Below, piece by piece: positions 24,301 to 34,829 of a stretch of DNA of 64,000 bases. This stretch comes from Nectonema munidae (Eukaryota; Nematomorpha; Nectonematoida; Nectonematidae), in contig JAUIRK010001035.1 of the NCBI GenBank assembly GCA_030549495.1, positions 558,001 to 622,000 on the forward strand, given 5' to 3'. A program made the position numbers and the translations under genes. The notes beneath the pieces were generated by a model that searched no databases, was not told where the DNA came from, and saw only the letters and a list, made by a program, of their open reading frames with translations. Within the stretch, counting starts at the first letter, position 1; every line of letters begins with the position of its first letter.

Positions 24301-27300
24301 TCTGAAATAATATATTTATAAAAAATTTCCTTCCTCTATTGCTCTTTCATATTTATTCTTTACACTTTCCTTCTATCTTTTGTAAAAAGTGCTTTATTGA
24401 AATGTTTTTCTTATTTTTGTATAACTTGATTTTATCAAACTTTGGTGCAACAAGTACCGTAAGTAAAAAAGTTTAGTATTCTGATAGTGAATATTAGTAA
24501 TTACCTAAATATCGCAGAACTGAAACAGCACTTTTACTTCCTATCTTAGTGCAACTTTATTATGAATGATATATGCCATACTTTCATTATAGCTTTAATT
24601 TACAGCGTTTTTTAATTTTCTAAACAAGGAAAATGCAATGGAAGCTGGAACAAATGTTAATGGCGGTAGTTGCATCATGAATCCTTGGCTTACCATTGGA
24701 GGAACTGTAACTTCCTTTGTGTCAAACGATGAATATATCTCGTGCGTATTTCTTTCTAGAAAATTCTTCCTTTATTTTGTATACTTAATTTTTAAGTAAC
24801 TAAGATTCAAGCACGCTCATTTTGAAAATTGTTATACTAATTTGCTTAATTTTCATTCTATTGCTTTTCGTCAGTTCTACTACTATATGTTCCGAGGGCG
24901 GATTTAGGCCATTTTTTAGTCTTTCAAAAGATATTCACAATTTTTTAGATATATTTAGTTTTGTTTTCGATTAGAGAAGATAATCTTCTACGTTTACTTT
25001 AATGCCTTAAAGTTATATTAAAAAATATATTTAATAGCTTCTTTATTACTTAGTGTTCCAGCTAAGAGCGCACACTGCTGAAATTTTTGGGGGCCAAATT
25101 TTTTAAATTATTTTGATTCTAAAAGTATCGATCAATGCATTGATTGAGTTGCATACAAATAAGTAACTTCAAAGATGAAATTATCGTCATGATGAAGGCG
25201 TTAATGGCATGCTCGTGTCGGAGAAATTGAAATGAACAAATAAGAGCTAGAACTCTGTGAAGAAAACCGCTGCTGGATTCCTATTTTGGCTGCCTCTAGT
25301 CAGAATTAAGCTTTCGGTGTGCCCCTGCTCAAATGTTTACATGCTGTAAATCTTTAAATTGATATAATCGTGTTTTTTAAATACATTATTTCACCAAAAT
25401 TTTGATAGTGCTTATTTCAATGGCAAATTTATTACGACAATACTTTATCGCTTTTACAATGCCTGCATTCCCCAGAAAATGTCTTGTCTAGATGCCTGAC
25501 TTCGTTATCACAGGTGTCGGCTTCCATTCCAGCGTCAAACCTTCTTTGCTCATTGTTCGTTTTTTCTCGGTGAAAACACCCCGCTTATCATGGAATGAAT
25601 GACTAAAGCGAAACTGTGCCTAAGTCTAGACTATAAAACTTTGCTTGTGATCGAAGTTTTAAAAGAAAAACAGTCTGTTACGTAAAGCTAAGCTAACGAA
25701 TAAAACTTTCAACGTGACGAGAAAGAAAAATGCTTGTTGCTACAAAAAGAGGTGATGCATTAACCATCAGCTCTTTTTTGGATCATTTAATTTTTTACAT
25801 CCCCAAAAATGTATTTATAACGATCTTTTGAAACCAAAAAATGGAAAGTAATATTTATTATTTCATAACATATTCTTCATATAAATAGCATTTAACACGT
25901 GATGATGAAAGGGTGATTGTTGAAGGATTATATATATTTGTGATAGCAATATAGCAATCAATCAAATATAGCAATCGACTCAGACCCGTACCATTAATTA
26001 TGTTTGTTTCATTAATACACGCTTCCAAAGAAATAATATATTTTATTTTTGGTCAAACTTTATGAGCGAACGTTGTTATTTTTGGTCTAGCTTAACAAAT
26101 ATTTATTCTGTAAAGATTTGACAAACGTGCACATTATGAAGAATCATTGTAAAAAGATAATATATGGTTGAGAGGACACACCCAAAACCTTATCTATCAA
26201 TTGCTTTCGAAGATAATTTTCTTTTAAGTTTTTTTAATAACTTAAAGTTTTACTTCTTTAAACATCTAGATATCACACAATTAGAGTAGTATAAATCAAT
26301 TTTAGCAAACTTATTCAAAAATGTCTTTCACCATATTTTGAAATAACTTTATTTTAGTCTAACTTGATGAGACAATGTTAACCACTCTAACGCTAAAATG
26401 TATCACTTGCGATATTAGAAATTTAATTGTAGCCACCTTTTTTAAAAAAAAACAAATTATTTTTTCACGGTTGTCTTCCCATTTTTTTATATCAAATCAA
26501 ACACAGTGCAAATTTTCTTATAAAGGGTAAACAAATTTGTAGAGCGTTGTATCTTGCTTCATTTATATCAAATCAAATATAGAGGAAATTATGTTATATA
26601 TGCAAAAATATAAAATGTCGTGGAAATATTTTATAATATTGTTTTTCAGGAATAGATATCAAATCACATACACAGATTAATGTAGGTATAAGGCAAGCGT
26701 GTATTTATACAAAGCCGCAAGGGAAATAAGAACTAAATGCGGCTCCATATAGTTCTTTGTGCACCCTCAAATGAAAGCTTCTAGCTACGTGTCTGCGTAG
26801 TAGGGTGGGTCGAAAAATATAAAAAATTTAGTTGCAGTCTTCAAACATTCATAAAAAGTTGTCATTATGGCTAACCACTTTATATATAAAGTTTCAGCCA
26901 TATCCAGTTATGTTAACATACTGCAACTTTAGAAAATGATAAATATTGCAATTTTTTATATTATTTTTACATATAATGAAATTATTAAACTATAACAATA
27001 AAAAAACTTTATTTATATAAAAAATTTGAATGATTTTTTAAATAAATATAAAAAATCAGATTTCTGCTTTACTTTTTTCACCACATTTCTTGATTTTATT
27101 TTTTGTAGAATTAATCCATGTCTTGATTTATGCCCACAAACTCTTTTACTCGCCGAAGTAACGTTTTTGATATTTCTTTCTATTATTTGGGAATGACAAG
27201 GATAGTCTGGAAACTCAAATGCTTTTTCAACATCATAAAAATCCAGATTTGTATTTTGCAACAAAGGTGGCATTGTAACTTCAGATTTTGATCAATCAAT

Positions 27301-30300
27301 CATTTCTAAATAATTTCGTGCTTCAAAATTTATTTTAATTTTTTTCTTATCAAAGCATCTCATTAAACCGTAATTGGTGAACTTTAATTTATTCAGAGCA
27401 AATTCGCGTTTGTCTTTATCTTCATCAGCCATAGCTTCTATTAATATGTTTTCAGCATGAGCAAAATAATAATTGTTTAAAAAAACAGGTTTGATTATAC
27501 TTTTATCAAAAATGCTGAGAGTCTGAAAAAGTGTAATCATATAATAAAAAATTTTTGCCCCATCTTTGCATTTCCAGTTTTTTTCATTTTAAACCATATT
27601 GGTGCATAAAAGTTTAAAATAAAAAACACTATTTTTTTCGCATTTTTCATGAGGGTTTGATTTACTAATGTAAAGTCTTAAAACACGATTTGCTAAAGTG
27701 AGCCATCTTGAATGACATAAAGCTCCTGGCTGTGAAATTTCTAAAAAACTTTCAGATTTTTTATTTGCTTCTCTATTTTGAAGAAATGAACAAATTTTCA
27801 AAAAAAAAACCATTTAGTCCGTAGATAGTGCTTCAATCAAAACTGGGTGTATTTCTTCAACTTTTCCTGGTATACGCTTAAAAGACACAATTGGAATGTT
27901 TTTTGGATCAAAATTTAAATTACTGAAATGAATCCTTTTGAAGATTTTGGTCCAGATGTAGGCCCATCTATAACTTGTATAAATTTTCTTAAAAAAATTC
28001 ATTAGTGTGTAGTGTAAAGGTCTTTTCAAAGAGTTTTCAATCTTTCTAATTATACCATTATTTTTTCCTATTATTGCAACTAAAGGATCTTGAGACTTTG
28101 TCTTGTATATTGATGATAAAAATGTCTTTTGATATGTCTTCAGATGAGCAAGATTTTGGAGATAAGTGATCGATATATTCTTGACTTGGAAAACTTACCA
28201 AATCATAATGTCCTTCAGGTTTTAATTTGGGTTGTTTACTTTCGATAAACAATGTATTATCAATTTTGCCATCAAAGCTAAAACAAGTAATTTTTTCAAG
28301 TGATTTTTTATGTTCTTTTGTTTCAACTTCTCTCCAATTATTTCTTTGTCTTCTAAGCTTTGGAGGTAAAATAATTATATCTGAGTTCAAAAGATTTATA
28401 TTTTTTAAAAACGAATTTATGATCGAACAATCATCTCTATTACTTACATTTGATCTACCAATTGCTCTACATAGTTCGGCATATTTTTGTCTGTTTTGTT
28501 TCATATTCAAACTTTTTACACTATTGTTGGAATGTGCACTAGAAACACTTTCGCAATCTGAAGCTAATGAATTAATCAAAGAAGGTTAATCTTCTTTATT
28601 TGCTATACTTTCTTCATCTTCTATATTTGAAAAAACCTGTTTTCTAATATTTCTTTTTTTGTAACTTTATCGTTTCTTCTCTATCTAAATGACCAATTCT
28701 TATTTTTCTTTCTGTGTTTTAGTCAACCCAAAAAAACCATTCTTTTTGTGGAATTTTATCTTTTTGGGACAAATACAATTTTGTTTTTCTCTAACACCCT
28801 TTGAAAAACACTTTCAAATACAGATATCAAAAAACTTGTCGAAACTTTTTTCCCAAAGTTTGTATTTTGATGAGGTTTTTTTATGCATAGAATATTTACA
28901 AAGTTTTTGAACATCAGAAATAAGTCTTTTAATTTTTATGATTACGCTTGCTTTAGTGATGCATGGAATTGATTCTTTTATGTAAATTTCAATAATTTGT
29001 TCTGCCAATTGCTGAATAAGATTTGTTTTACTTGCGTAAGTTTGTTTAACTTTGAAATACTATCAGACTATTCTGCTCAATCATTGATACATAATTTCTC
29101 CTGTCATCACATCCATCAATCACCACAATTCATCCTTACTTCATTTGACGACATCTCCACTCCCATTTTTTCAATATATAACAAATCTTGTCCATTCTAT
29201 TCAGTCAAAATCAAAGCTCACGAACCTCAATGGATTAATCCCGAAATAAAATCCCTAATCAAAAGATGTAACGATCTTCTTAAGATCTTCATCTCCTCTA
29301 AGCAAGTAAAAGATTTCAAGAAATTCAAAACTCTCCGCAATAAAGTTGCGAACAACATTAAGTTATCAAAATACAATTACATAAAAAGGAAACTTCTTAC
29401 GCATTCACCTAACCAAAAAAAATTCTGGAAATTTTTGAAGCAAAGGTAAAAGTATAACCAACGACAACAACAATAGTCAATATATCAACCACAAAGAACA
29501 AATCCTACAAGATCCAATAGAGATTAGCAATATATTTAACAACGAATTTAACAATCAAAGTGCAACACCCCTCGAAGAGTCAAGCTCAGCTCATTGGCCA
29601 GCTTCCAATACTAACCATTCCGCATTAACTGCTCTTTTCAATTTTAAACTAATCTCCACTGATCTAGTCATACAGATCATTCAATCATCCAAACCTAATT
29701 TATTCCCATTCGACCCCCTGCCTATGAATGTCATAAAAGATTGCCAAGACTATTTACTCCTATCTTAACCCATTTTATCAATCTTACCTTCATTCACAAC
29801 ACATTTTCTGAATCCTTGAAACTCTCAACAATCATACCTAAACATAAAAAAGGTTCCAGGCAAAAAATTTCGAACTACCGTCCTATGTCAAATATCCTGC
29901 AATCTCCAAAATCTTCGAAAAAGTCTACCTCCCAAATATCAGAGCATATTTTAAACAACTCACTTCTCTATCCGCACCAGTACAGCTTCCAGAAAAAACG
30001 ATCCTCCAGCGACCGTATTGATTCAATCATTGAACTAATTTTTTCAAAACTTAACGCTAATTATTATGCAAAAATTATAATTATTATGAGCTCCTTTCCA
30101 AAAAATTTTCTAACATGAAATTCGACACCAACAGCATCTGCCTATTAAAATCCTATCTCTCTAATCGCACTACCCAAACTTTTTTCAATCAAACCTTCTC
30201 CTCACCCACCCTCTCTAATCAAGGATTACCTCAAGGTTCTGTTCTGAGCCATAATAATCTCATTTGTCAAGTTTAAAGAACAACTATTTCAGCATTATAT

Positions 30301-33123
30301 TAATGATCTGTCTTCATCCTTCACAAATTGAGTTACCTCATTTGAAATTATGTTCATTCATGATAACTTATGAATATATATATTTTTTCTTTTTCTTCAA
30401 TAATCGTTGTGACACTACAAAACTTTGAAGTGGGAATTGTATTTGAATCTAGATTACATGACACCAAAAATTGAATGAAGATAGCTAGACCTTGTTTTAT
30501 AACTAGAAGCTATTTAATATTTTAGAGTAGAATATTTAAAAAAAAATTAAATTTTATGGTAATTTATATAAAACTAAAAATAATTATATTTTAACTTAAA
30601 ATATTTTTGCACTTGATTTTTTAATCTTAAAAAATAATTTTTGAAAACATATTTTTTTACTAATATTTTTTAGATTGACAACTTTAAAAATAAAAGTTGC
30701 ACATGTTAAACAAAAAAATAGTCTGTTTTAATTTTTTATTTTGTTATTATGTAGCTATTACACAACTTTTTATATGTGTTTCAAAAAAAAAAATTTTTCG
30801 ACCTACCCTACTGCGTAGTAATATTTAATTTGTTATAGTGACCAAAATTATAACTGATTTCTCTTTGAAGTAGATATTCACCTAAAAATTTTTTTTAGTA
30901 ATTCTGACTTAAGACTCATGTTTTTTTCTGTGTCTGCGATTCCTAACTCTAGATTCATATTTTCGATGACTCCGAATTTGTGCATTTTTATAGGAATTCA
31001 AAAAATAGAACAATATAAATACAGTAACCGCTCTAAAATATGTTTGATATTTCTGCGATACTCATTAAGTTGTATCTGAAGAAAAGGCTTTATAAAGAGG
31101 ATGATTTAAGTTAGGCCTAATAACTTAAAGCAACTTATCTGAAAAACCCTTCTCGTTTGCAATCATCTTTTTAAGTGATTTAGAATTTTATGAATCCACT
31201 TCTAAGATATTTTGCTCATTTTTTAATTTCAAAATAAAATAACAAAAGTTTCTTTTTTCCTTGAGTCATGCAGATTTTACGATGAGAAAAATGTGATTAA
31301 AAAGAATGTGCAATAATTACCACTTGTTAAATATTTCAATTACTACATCTGATGATTAACTTTAAGTTCACATACAAGATAAATAGATGATGCTAAACTC
31401 AACTAATAAAATCCAAAGAAAATTCACATTGCGTACTATTGAACAATCGCTGCACCTGTTTTTCGTTAATCCATACATAAATGGCAAACTCATCATACGT
31501 CGTAACTTTAAGTCAACAATTTGACCTGTAAATATATTGATTTTAATATTGTCTTGATGTCGAATTGTCTCGAGATCGAATTGTCTTGAAACGGAATTGT
31601 CCCTGAATCTCTCTAGAGAAGTAATGTCAATGAAAACATCGTGATGCATAATTACAAAGTCTTATGAGATCGTATCTAACAGGGGTACTATATATAATAC
31701 ATATCAGTAATGGATTTATGTAAAAAATTTATCCTGGGAGGGGGAGCCCTGTTTTTTGTATTAGGGGTTTTATTTTATGGTGTTAAAATAAAAAAGACCT
31801 AAAAAATTAACTAAAAGTGAAAATTAAGGGATTAATCCTTAATATATATGTAGATAGTAGATAAAGTAAGGCTGTTTTCACGACACCATAATGCATCATG
31901 GTTATGCGCTAAAATATCTATATAAATTTACTCTAAAAATTTCATTTCTTTGTATTCATTATTATATTTAATATGCACATTTTTAACTTTTTTCTAATTG
32001 TATAGGCTATAATATCTATGCATGTCAAAATTAATAGGGGTAGTCCCGCGTACCCATCTTTTCGCCCCAGAGGTTCGCCCTGTGATGGATCTAAGCTTGA
32101 AACGACTGTCTGGCATTTTCTAAACGTTCATGCATTAAATATACGGTTTGCACTGAAAATCATTAAACTTTAAAGTATTACAAATTCAATAAAATTTTTA
32201 CAGTCCTGACAACGCAATTAGTGGTGACGTGTTAGTCCTAACAAAAGCACTGGGTACTCATTTAGCAATCAATGCCTTTTACTGGAAAAGAAACAAGAAT
32301 ACAAAGCGATGTGCTCAGATGTCGTCTGTCGTGAGTGATGAAGATTTGGATGTGGCATATAAGCAAGCTGAAGCATCAATGGCCAGCCTGAACAAAGTGG
32401 CGGCGCTTTTAATGCATAAGTATAGCGCGCATGCAGCTACTGACATTACGGGCTTTGGACTGATTGGTGAGCTCTCCTTTGCTATGCGATTAAATCAAAC
32501 TATTTCAACTTTTGGTAGGCCATTCCGATAACATGGCGAAAAATCAAAGAAGATGTGTATCCTTCGTTATCCATTCATTACCGATTATTCACAAAATCGC
32601 TGCTGTGAGCAAAGTGTGTGATAGTCCTTTCGGACTTTTAAAAGGTCTCTCGCCTGAAACATCTGGTATCTTTTTTATTTCTAGGATTTCAGAGCCGGTA
32701 AAAAAAGTCTGCCTCAGGCCCTTTCATAGGAAAATGTTTCCAATTATACATACCATAAAATGATCAGGTACGCCTCTTCTTTTAACTAATTGTTCAATTT
32801 AATGTCCGTTTTTATTACAAGGTTTCAGTACGCAGACCTAAAATTCCTTATGATTTTAATTTTAGGATTCTTAGTTTCAGCAAAATTCCCTCATCTCCAC
32901 GATGATGCTTCAAACAATTGAAATGATTCTTTTCATTTTAGGCGGTTTACTGATTGCACTCCCTAAAGAAAAAGCCCTCGACTTTTGCAGAGACTTTGAG
33001 AGGCAAGAAGCGAGACCTGCTTGGATCATAGGAAGTGTTGAGAGCAGCGAAAATGAACGCTGTGCAAGGATCATTGGTGATGTTAAAATTCTAGAAGTTT
33101 CGATGTCTTCCTCACAATTATAA
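18367..33123 (+). CDS. SEPHS2: Selenophosphate synthetase 2, selenocysteine (TGA) form, seven exons
   Basis: The enzyme makes selenophosphate from selenide and ATP, the selenium donor for Sec-tRNA. Exons: 18,367-18,556; 19,341-19,444; 21,729-21,878; 24,629-24,741; 32,204-32,466; 32,519-32,665; 32,942-33,123. All introns are GT-AG, all phases fit, and the sum is 1,149 bases (382 residues plus stop; vertebrate SEPHS1 has about 390). The start ATG gives [11 protein letters not shown], close to the family start SFNPE. Codon 29 is TGA in KG-U-GCK, exactly the Sec/Cys/Thr position; the catalytic Lys follows as residue 32. Also visible are [84 protein letters not shown] and AWIIGSV. The usual GGQT is GGSC. 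Intron 4 (7.5 kb) is loaded with transposons, while intron 5 has only 52 bp. If TGA is not read through, only a 28-residue peptide forms. Confidence 0.95.
18451..18501 (+). promoter_or_regulatory. In-frame TGA with downstream recoding hairpin (SRE/HRE-like)
   Basis: The TGA is at 18,451-18,453. Six bases later (after GGTTGT) a 14-bp stem begins: 18,460-18,473 (aagctcgatcaaaa) pairs with 18,488-18,501 (ttttgatcgggctt), with one G-U pair. The loop holds a further 4-bp stem (gttt at 18,476-18,479 with aaac at 18,484-18,487) closed by ACAC, so the whole hairpin has about 18 pairs and one 2-base bulge. Stem-loops at this distance are known as selenocysteine redefinition elements in SPS2 and SEPN1 mRNAs, and as readthrough elements in hymenopteran SPS1-UGA. 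Position, length and context therefore fit recoding of the stop. Confidence 0.8.
20107..20163 (+). repeat. Left arm of a perfect 57-bp inverted repeat around SEPHS exon 3
   Basis: The 57 bases starting 'ttgaaattaaaaatattcac' and ending 'catgtattcccaacc' are the exact reverse complement of 22,708-22,764. The arms lie in introns 2 and 3. They may be ends of the same transposon family inserted twice in opposite orientation. Confidence 0.9.
20400..20700 (-). mobile_element. RTE-like LINE, 3' end with (ATT)n tail
   Basis: The minus strand encodes a pol C-terminus: [19 protein letters not shown], then [20 protein letters not shown] and [17 protein letters not shown] before a stop at 20,463. The RLRWFGHV..GRP..TW...K.D pattern is typical of the end of RTE/BovB-like reverse transcriptases. 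About 60 bp of 3' UTR follow, and then a short (ATT)n run at 20,398-20,411, the microsatellite tail left by target-primed insertion. It is 5' truncated and lies in SEPHS intron 2. Confidence 0.8.
22708..22764 (-). repeat. Right arm of the 57-bp inverted repeat
   Basis: Exact reverse complement of 20,107-20,163. Similarity stops abruptly on both sides of the 57 bases. The arms are about 2.5 kb apart and enclose exon 3 of the selenophosphate synthetase gene. Confidence 0.9.
22960..23690 (+). mobile_element. RTE-like LINE, 3' end with (GAT)n tail
   Basis: The + strand encodes [15 protein letters not shown] followed by a [12 protein letters not shown] stretch (22,976-23,110), like the 'I...E.R.MR...G.TL.DRIRN..IR' region of LINE pol. 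After a gap comes [19 protein letters not shown], then [20 protein letters not shown] (23,410-23,560), the LRWFGHV..GRPK..W..D signature. The copy ends with 'tggccgttaaaattgaatga' and a short GAT run at 23,672-23,690. Stops and a frame change show decay. It lies in SEPHS intron 3. Confidence 0.7.
25480..25595 (+). repeat. Degenerate tRNA-derived SINE
   Basis: The order of pieces follows the SINE at 14,644: 'gtctagatgcctgacttcgt', a B-box-like 'ggcttccattccagcg', then 'ctcattgttcg' and 'ctcggtgaaaacaccc'. It is clearly older and shorter than the 14.6-kb copy and lies in SEPHS intron 4. Confidence 0.55.
26801..30810 (-). mobile_element. 4-kb DNA transposon with TIRs, 8-bp TSD and an unassigned transposase
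   Basis: The left end reads TAGGGTGGGTCGAAAAATAT and the right end, reverse-complemented, TAGGGTAGGTCGAAAAATTT. Imperfect similarity continues inward to a shared 'ataaaaagttgt'. The identical octamer ctgcgtag flanks both ends (26,793-26,800 and 30,811-30,818). TAGGG ends and an nTnnnnAn octamer fit the hAT consensus. Minus-strand coding blocks run from 29,008 down to 27,013: an [14 protein letters not shown] start, [15 protein letters not shown], a [17 protein letters not shown] block with a candidate catalytic Asp, [36 protein letters not shown], and [20 protein letters not shown] then [10 protein letters not shown] near the end. I recall similar uncharacterised proteins in several invertebrates but know no named family for them. 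Several frame breaks and a nested LINE make it inactive. It lies in SEPHS intron 4, antisense to the gene. Confidence 0.85.
29010..30380 (+). mobile_element. LINE nested in the 4-kb transposon
   Basis: The + strand encodes [20 protein letters not shown] (linker before RT, 29,214-29,280), [21 protein letters not shown] (palm entry, about 29,829-29,891) and [17 protein letters not shown] (29,964-30,020), then [10 protein letters not shown] (motif B, about 30,222-30,252). These are reverse transcriptase landmarks of a CR1/Jockey-like LINE. The blocks are in different frames and motif A (LDxxKAFD) is lost, so it is dead. It begins right at the 5' end of the host transposon's coding region and has the opposite orientation. 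No endonuclease is present, so it was 5' truncated on insertion. Confidence 0.75.
30819..32203. other. Remainder of SEPHS intron 4
   Basis: No gene is recognised. At 31,556-31,606 a short repeat 'cgaattgtctcgagatcgaa' and 'ttgtcttgaaacggaattgt' occurs. A minus-strand frame of 93 codons (31,649-31,368) runs over it and resembles nothing known. G-rich patches at 31,735-31,750 and 32,036-32,085 may be transposon scraps. Confidence 0.4.
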
Positions 33124-33259
33124 AGATATTGATGACGAAAAGTTTACGGTAAATTTGTTTTCAAGTCATATTCCATCTTACAGAGTGGAAATTATTGATT
33201 TTTGTTGTTGATATTGTATCTAAGGGAAAAATAATCTTCCAAAATTGTATATATAAGCA

Positions 33260-33336
33260 TGGCATAGACCGGAATCGAACAAGGATGTTTCGATCAATAT
33301 TCTATGTTTCCACCGTTAGTTCATCTTCCGACGGAG
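33260..33336 (-). repeat. tRNA-like fragment in the SEPHS 3' flank
   Basis: On the minus strand 'gaactaacggtggaa' sits where a tRNA A box would be, and 'cttgttcgattccggtctat' then 'gcca' resembles a T-arm and acceptor 3' end. The 5' acceptor strand does not pair, so this is at best a tRNA pseudogene or the head of a SINE. Confidence 0.3.
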
Positions 33337-33489
33337 TCTTAATTATTGTATAATTATTTTTCAACACTTTAAGGACCAGCGTGACACCAGTGTTGCAAGA
33401 AATGAAAATCATCTTTAAAACAAATTCGATTGAAAAAAAGAATAGGATTAGTCTTCAAAATTCTGATTCTCAAATTAATTTCGACTCCA

Positions 33490-33885
33490 ATGCTTAAACC
33501 TTAAGTTATTAAACCGACTCCAATGCTGTAAATGCCGAGGCAGGGAATTGAGGATAAGCTCTCATTCCTCTTTTGAAATGTCTCAAATGCTCGCTTCTCA
33601 AATAGCCTCTTACAGTGAATCTCTAGATCGGCCTTCCCGCGGCGGAGTTGTTTTAACTGAACGGTCCAGAGGTGCAAAACGAGTAATTAGGCGCTATAAC
33701 CGATTGCTTCGGGCAGAGCTCGCTCGTTATTATTGGTTTAAAGGGGCTCTAGGAGTAAATAACTTCGAAATCAAATTACCTGCTGTCTTGTAGGTTTTGT
33801 TCATCAGAACAAAGACTAGGCCCGCCGCTTAAAACTGTGGTTGACGCCAGGAAAGGCATCCGGTCATAAAATTTTTGCTCTAATA
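33490..33885 (+). repeat. GC-richer interspersed block ending in a LINE-tail-like motif
   Basis: This block is clearly less A/T-rich than its surroundings and ends in 'ttgacgccaggaaaggcatc' followed by 'cggtcataaaat'. That resembles the 'GGAAGGGCATCCGGC(C)GTAAAA' tail I recall from RTE-type LINEs and their SINEs. An open frame of 81 codons (33,548-33,793; RPSRGGVVLTERSRGAKR) has no known domain. I suspect the 3' part of a LINE or SINE. Confidence 0.4.
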
Positions 33886-34005
33886 TTACACTTTATGAAA
33901 ATGCAGCGAAATTCACATCTTATAAATTAATTGAAACATACAGATTAATTGAAATAATGTGATTATTCAAAAGAAGTGGTCGTTTAAACCTCTTTCTGGA
34001 ACAGC

Positions 34006-34130
34006 TTAATAACCCTTTCGTGACCAGTGTATCATATATGATACATAAACAATTTTAACTTCGTCTGCTTTTTCAAATAGTTTTGTATATGAATCTTCTG
34101 CTTTTTAATAAATATCGTCTGATTTTTCTG
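34006..34130 (+). mobile_element. piggyBac-like terminus with subterminal palindrome
   Basis: TTAA at 34,006-34,009 is followed by 'taaccctttcgtgaccagt' and the 16-bp palindrome gtatcatatatgatac (34,029-34,044). The interior has repeated 'cttcgtctgctttt' and 'tcttctgctttttaat' motifs. The same kind of interior, in reverse orientation, stands next to the end at 54,920-54,955. TTAA plus a CCCTTTnG end is the piggyBac pattern. No transposase is linked here, so it is probably a MITE end. Confidence 0.55.
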
Positions 34131-34829
34131 GTGACAAAAGTTGTTTTCTGGAACATTAATCTTCTACTCAAAAAGTGTGGCTCTCAAATTTTATTAAATA
34201 GCAATAGTTACGTATTAATTAAATATAAACACGTGTACCTCTATATACTCTGTATTTGGGGAGAGAAAGTATGAGATGCATCAGCATTCCGAACTACAGC
34301 TTTTAAATAATTAAAGTCTATATGTAGATTATGTGAATGTTAAATAGATCATATGTGTAAAAGACAGTAAGATAGACAATATAGATCAGTGCTTCTCAGC
34401 GTTTTTTAACAAAGCCAAATTAATAACCAACATTGCACTTGAAGGCAGCACTCAGAAAAAATTAAAGAAATTTTTCAAATTTAATAAAACAAATAATCTT
34501 TTGAAATTTTAGGATTTTTTAAAATTGTTTCTTTATTAACCCTTTTATATTGATGAAAAAATAGAATTCTTGAATCCATAATGCTGCGTATATCATGAAA
34601 TGCATTAGCGTCTAAGTAACACTGGAATATTCTTTACTTAAATCTGGCGTATGCTAGTAGCAACCTCTATGTATACAGTTGTGTGAAAAGTCTATGTACA
34701 TGTGAAAGTAGGGCATGCATATAGAACAGTATGCACGGATTAAATTTGTCTTTAATTCAAAGACACGGAATATCTACCCTTATCACCTTTGAAATCTTAA
34801 TTACAACTTTCCAGTTTTACATTTGATTA

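Noticed and set aside
31368-31649. 93-codon minus-strand frame in SEPHS intron 4
   Set aside because: It runs through a short repeat and resembles no known protein; no splice sites tie it to a gene.
33132-33200. SECIS candidate beginning at ATGA 33,132
   Set aside because: The bases after ATGA do not pair with the region before the nearest downstream TGAT, and the apical AA is badly placed.
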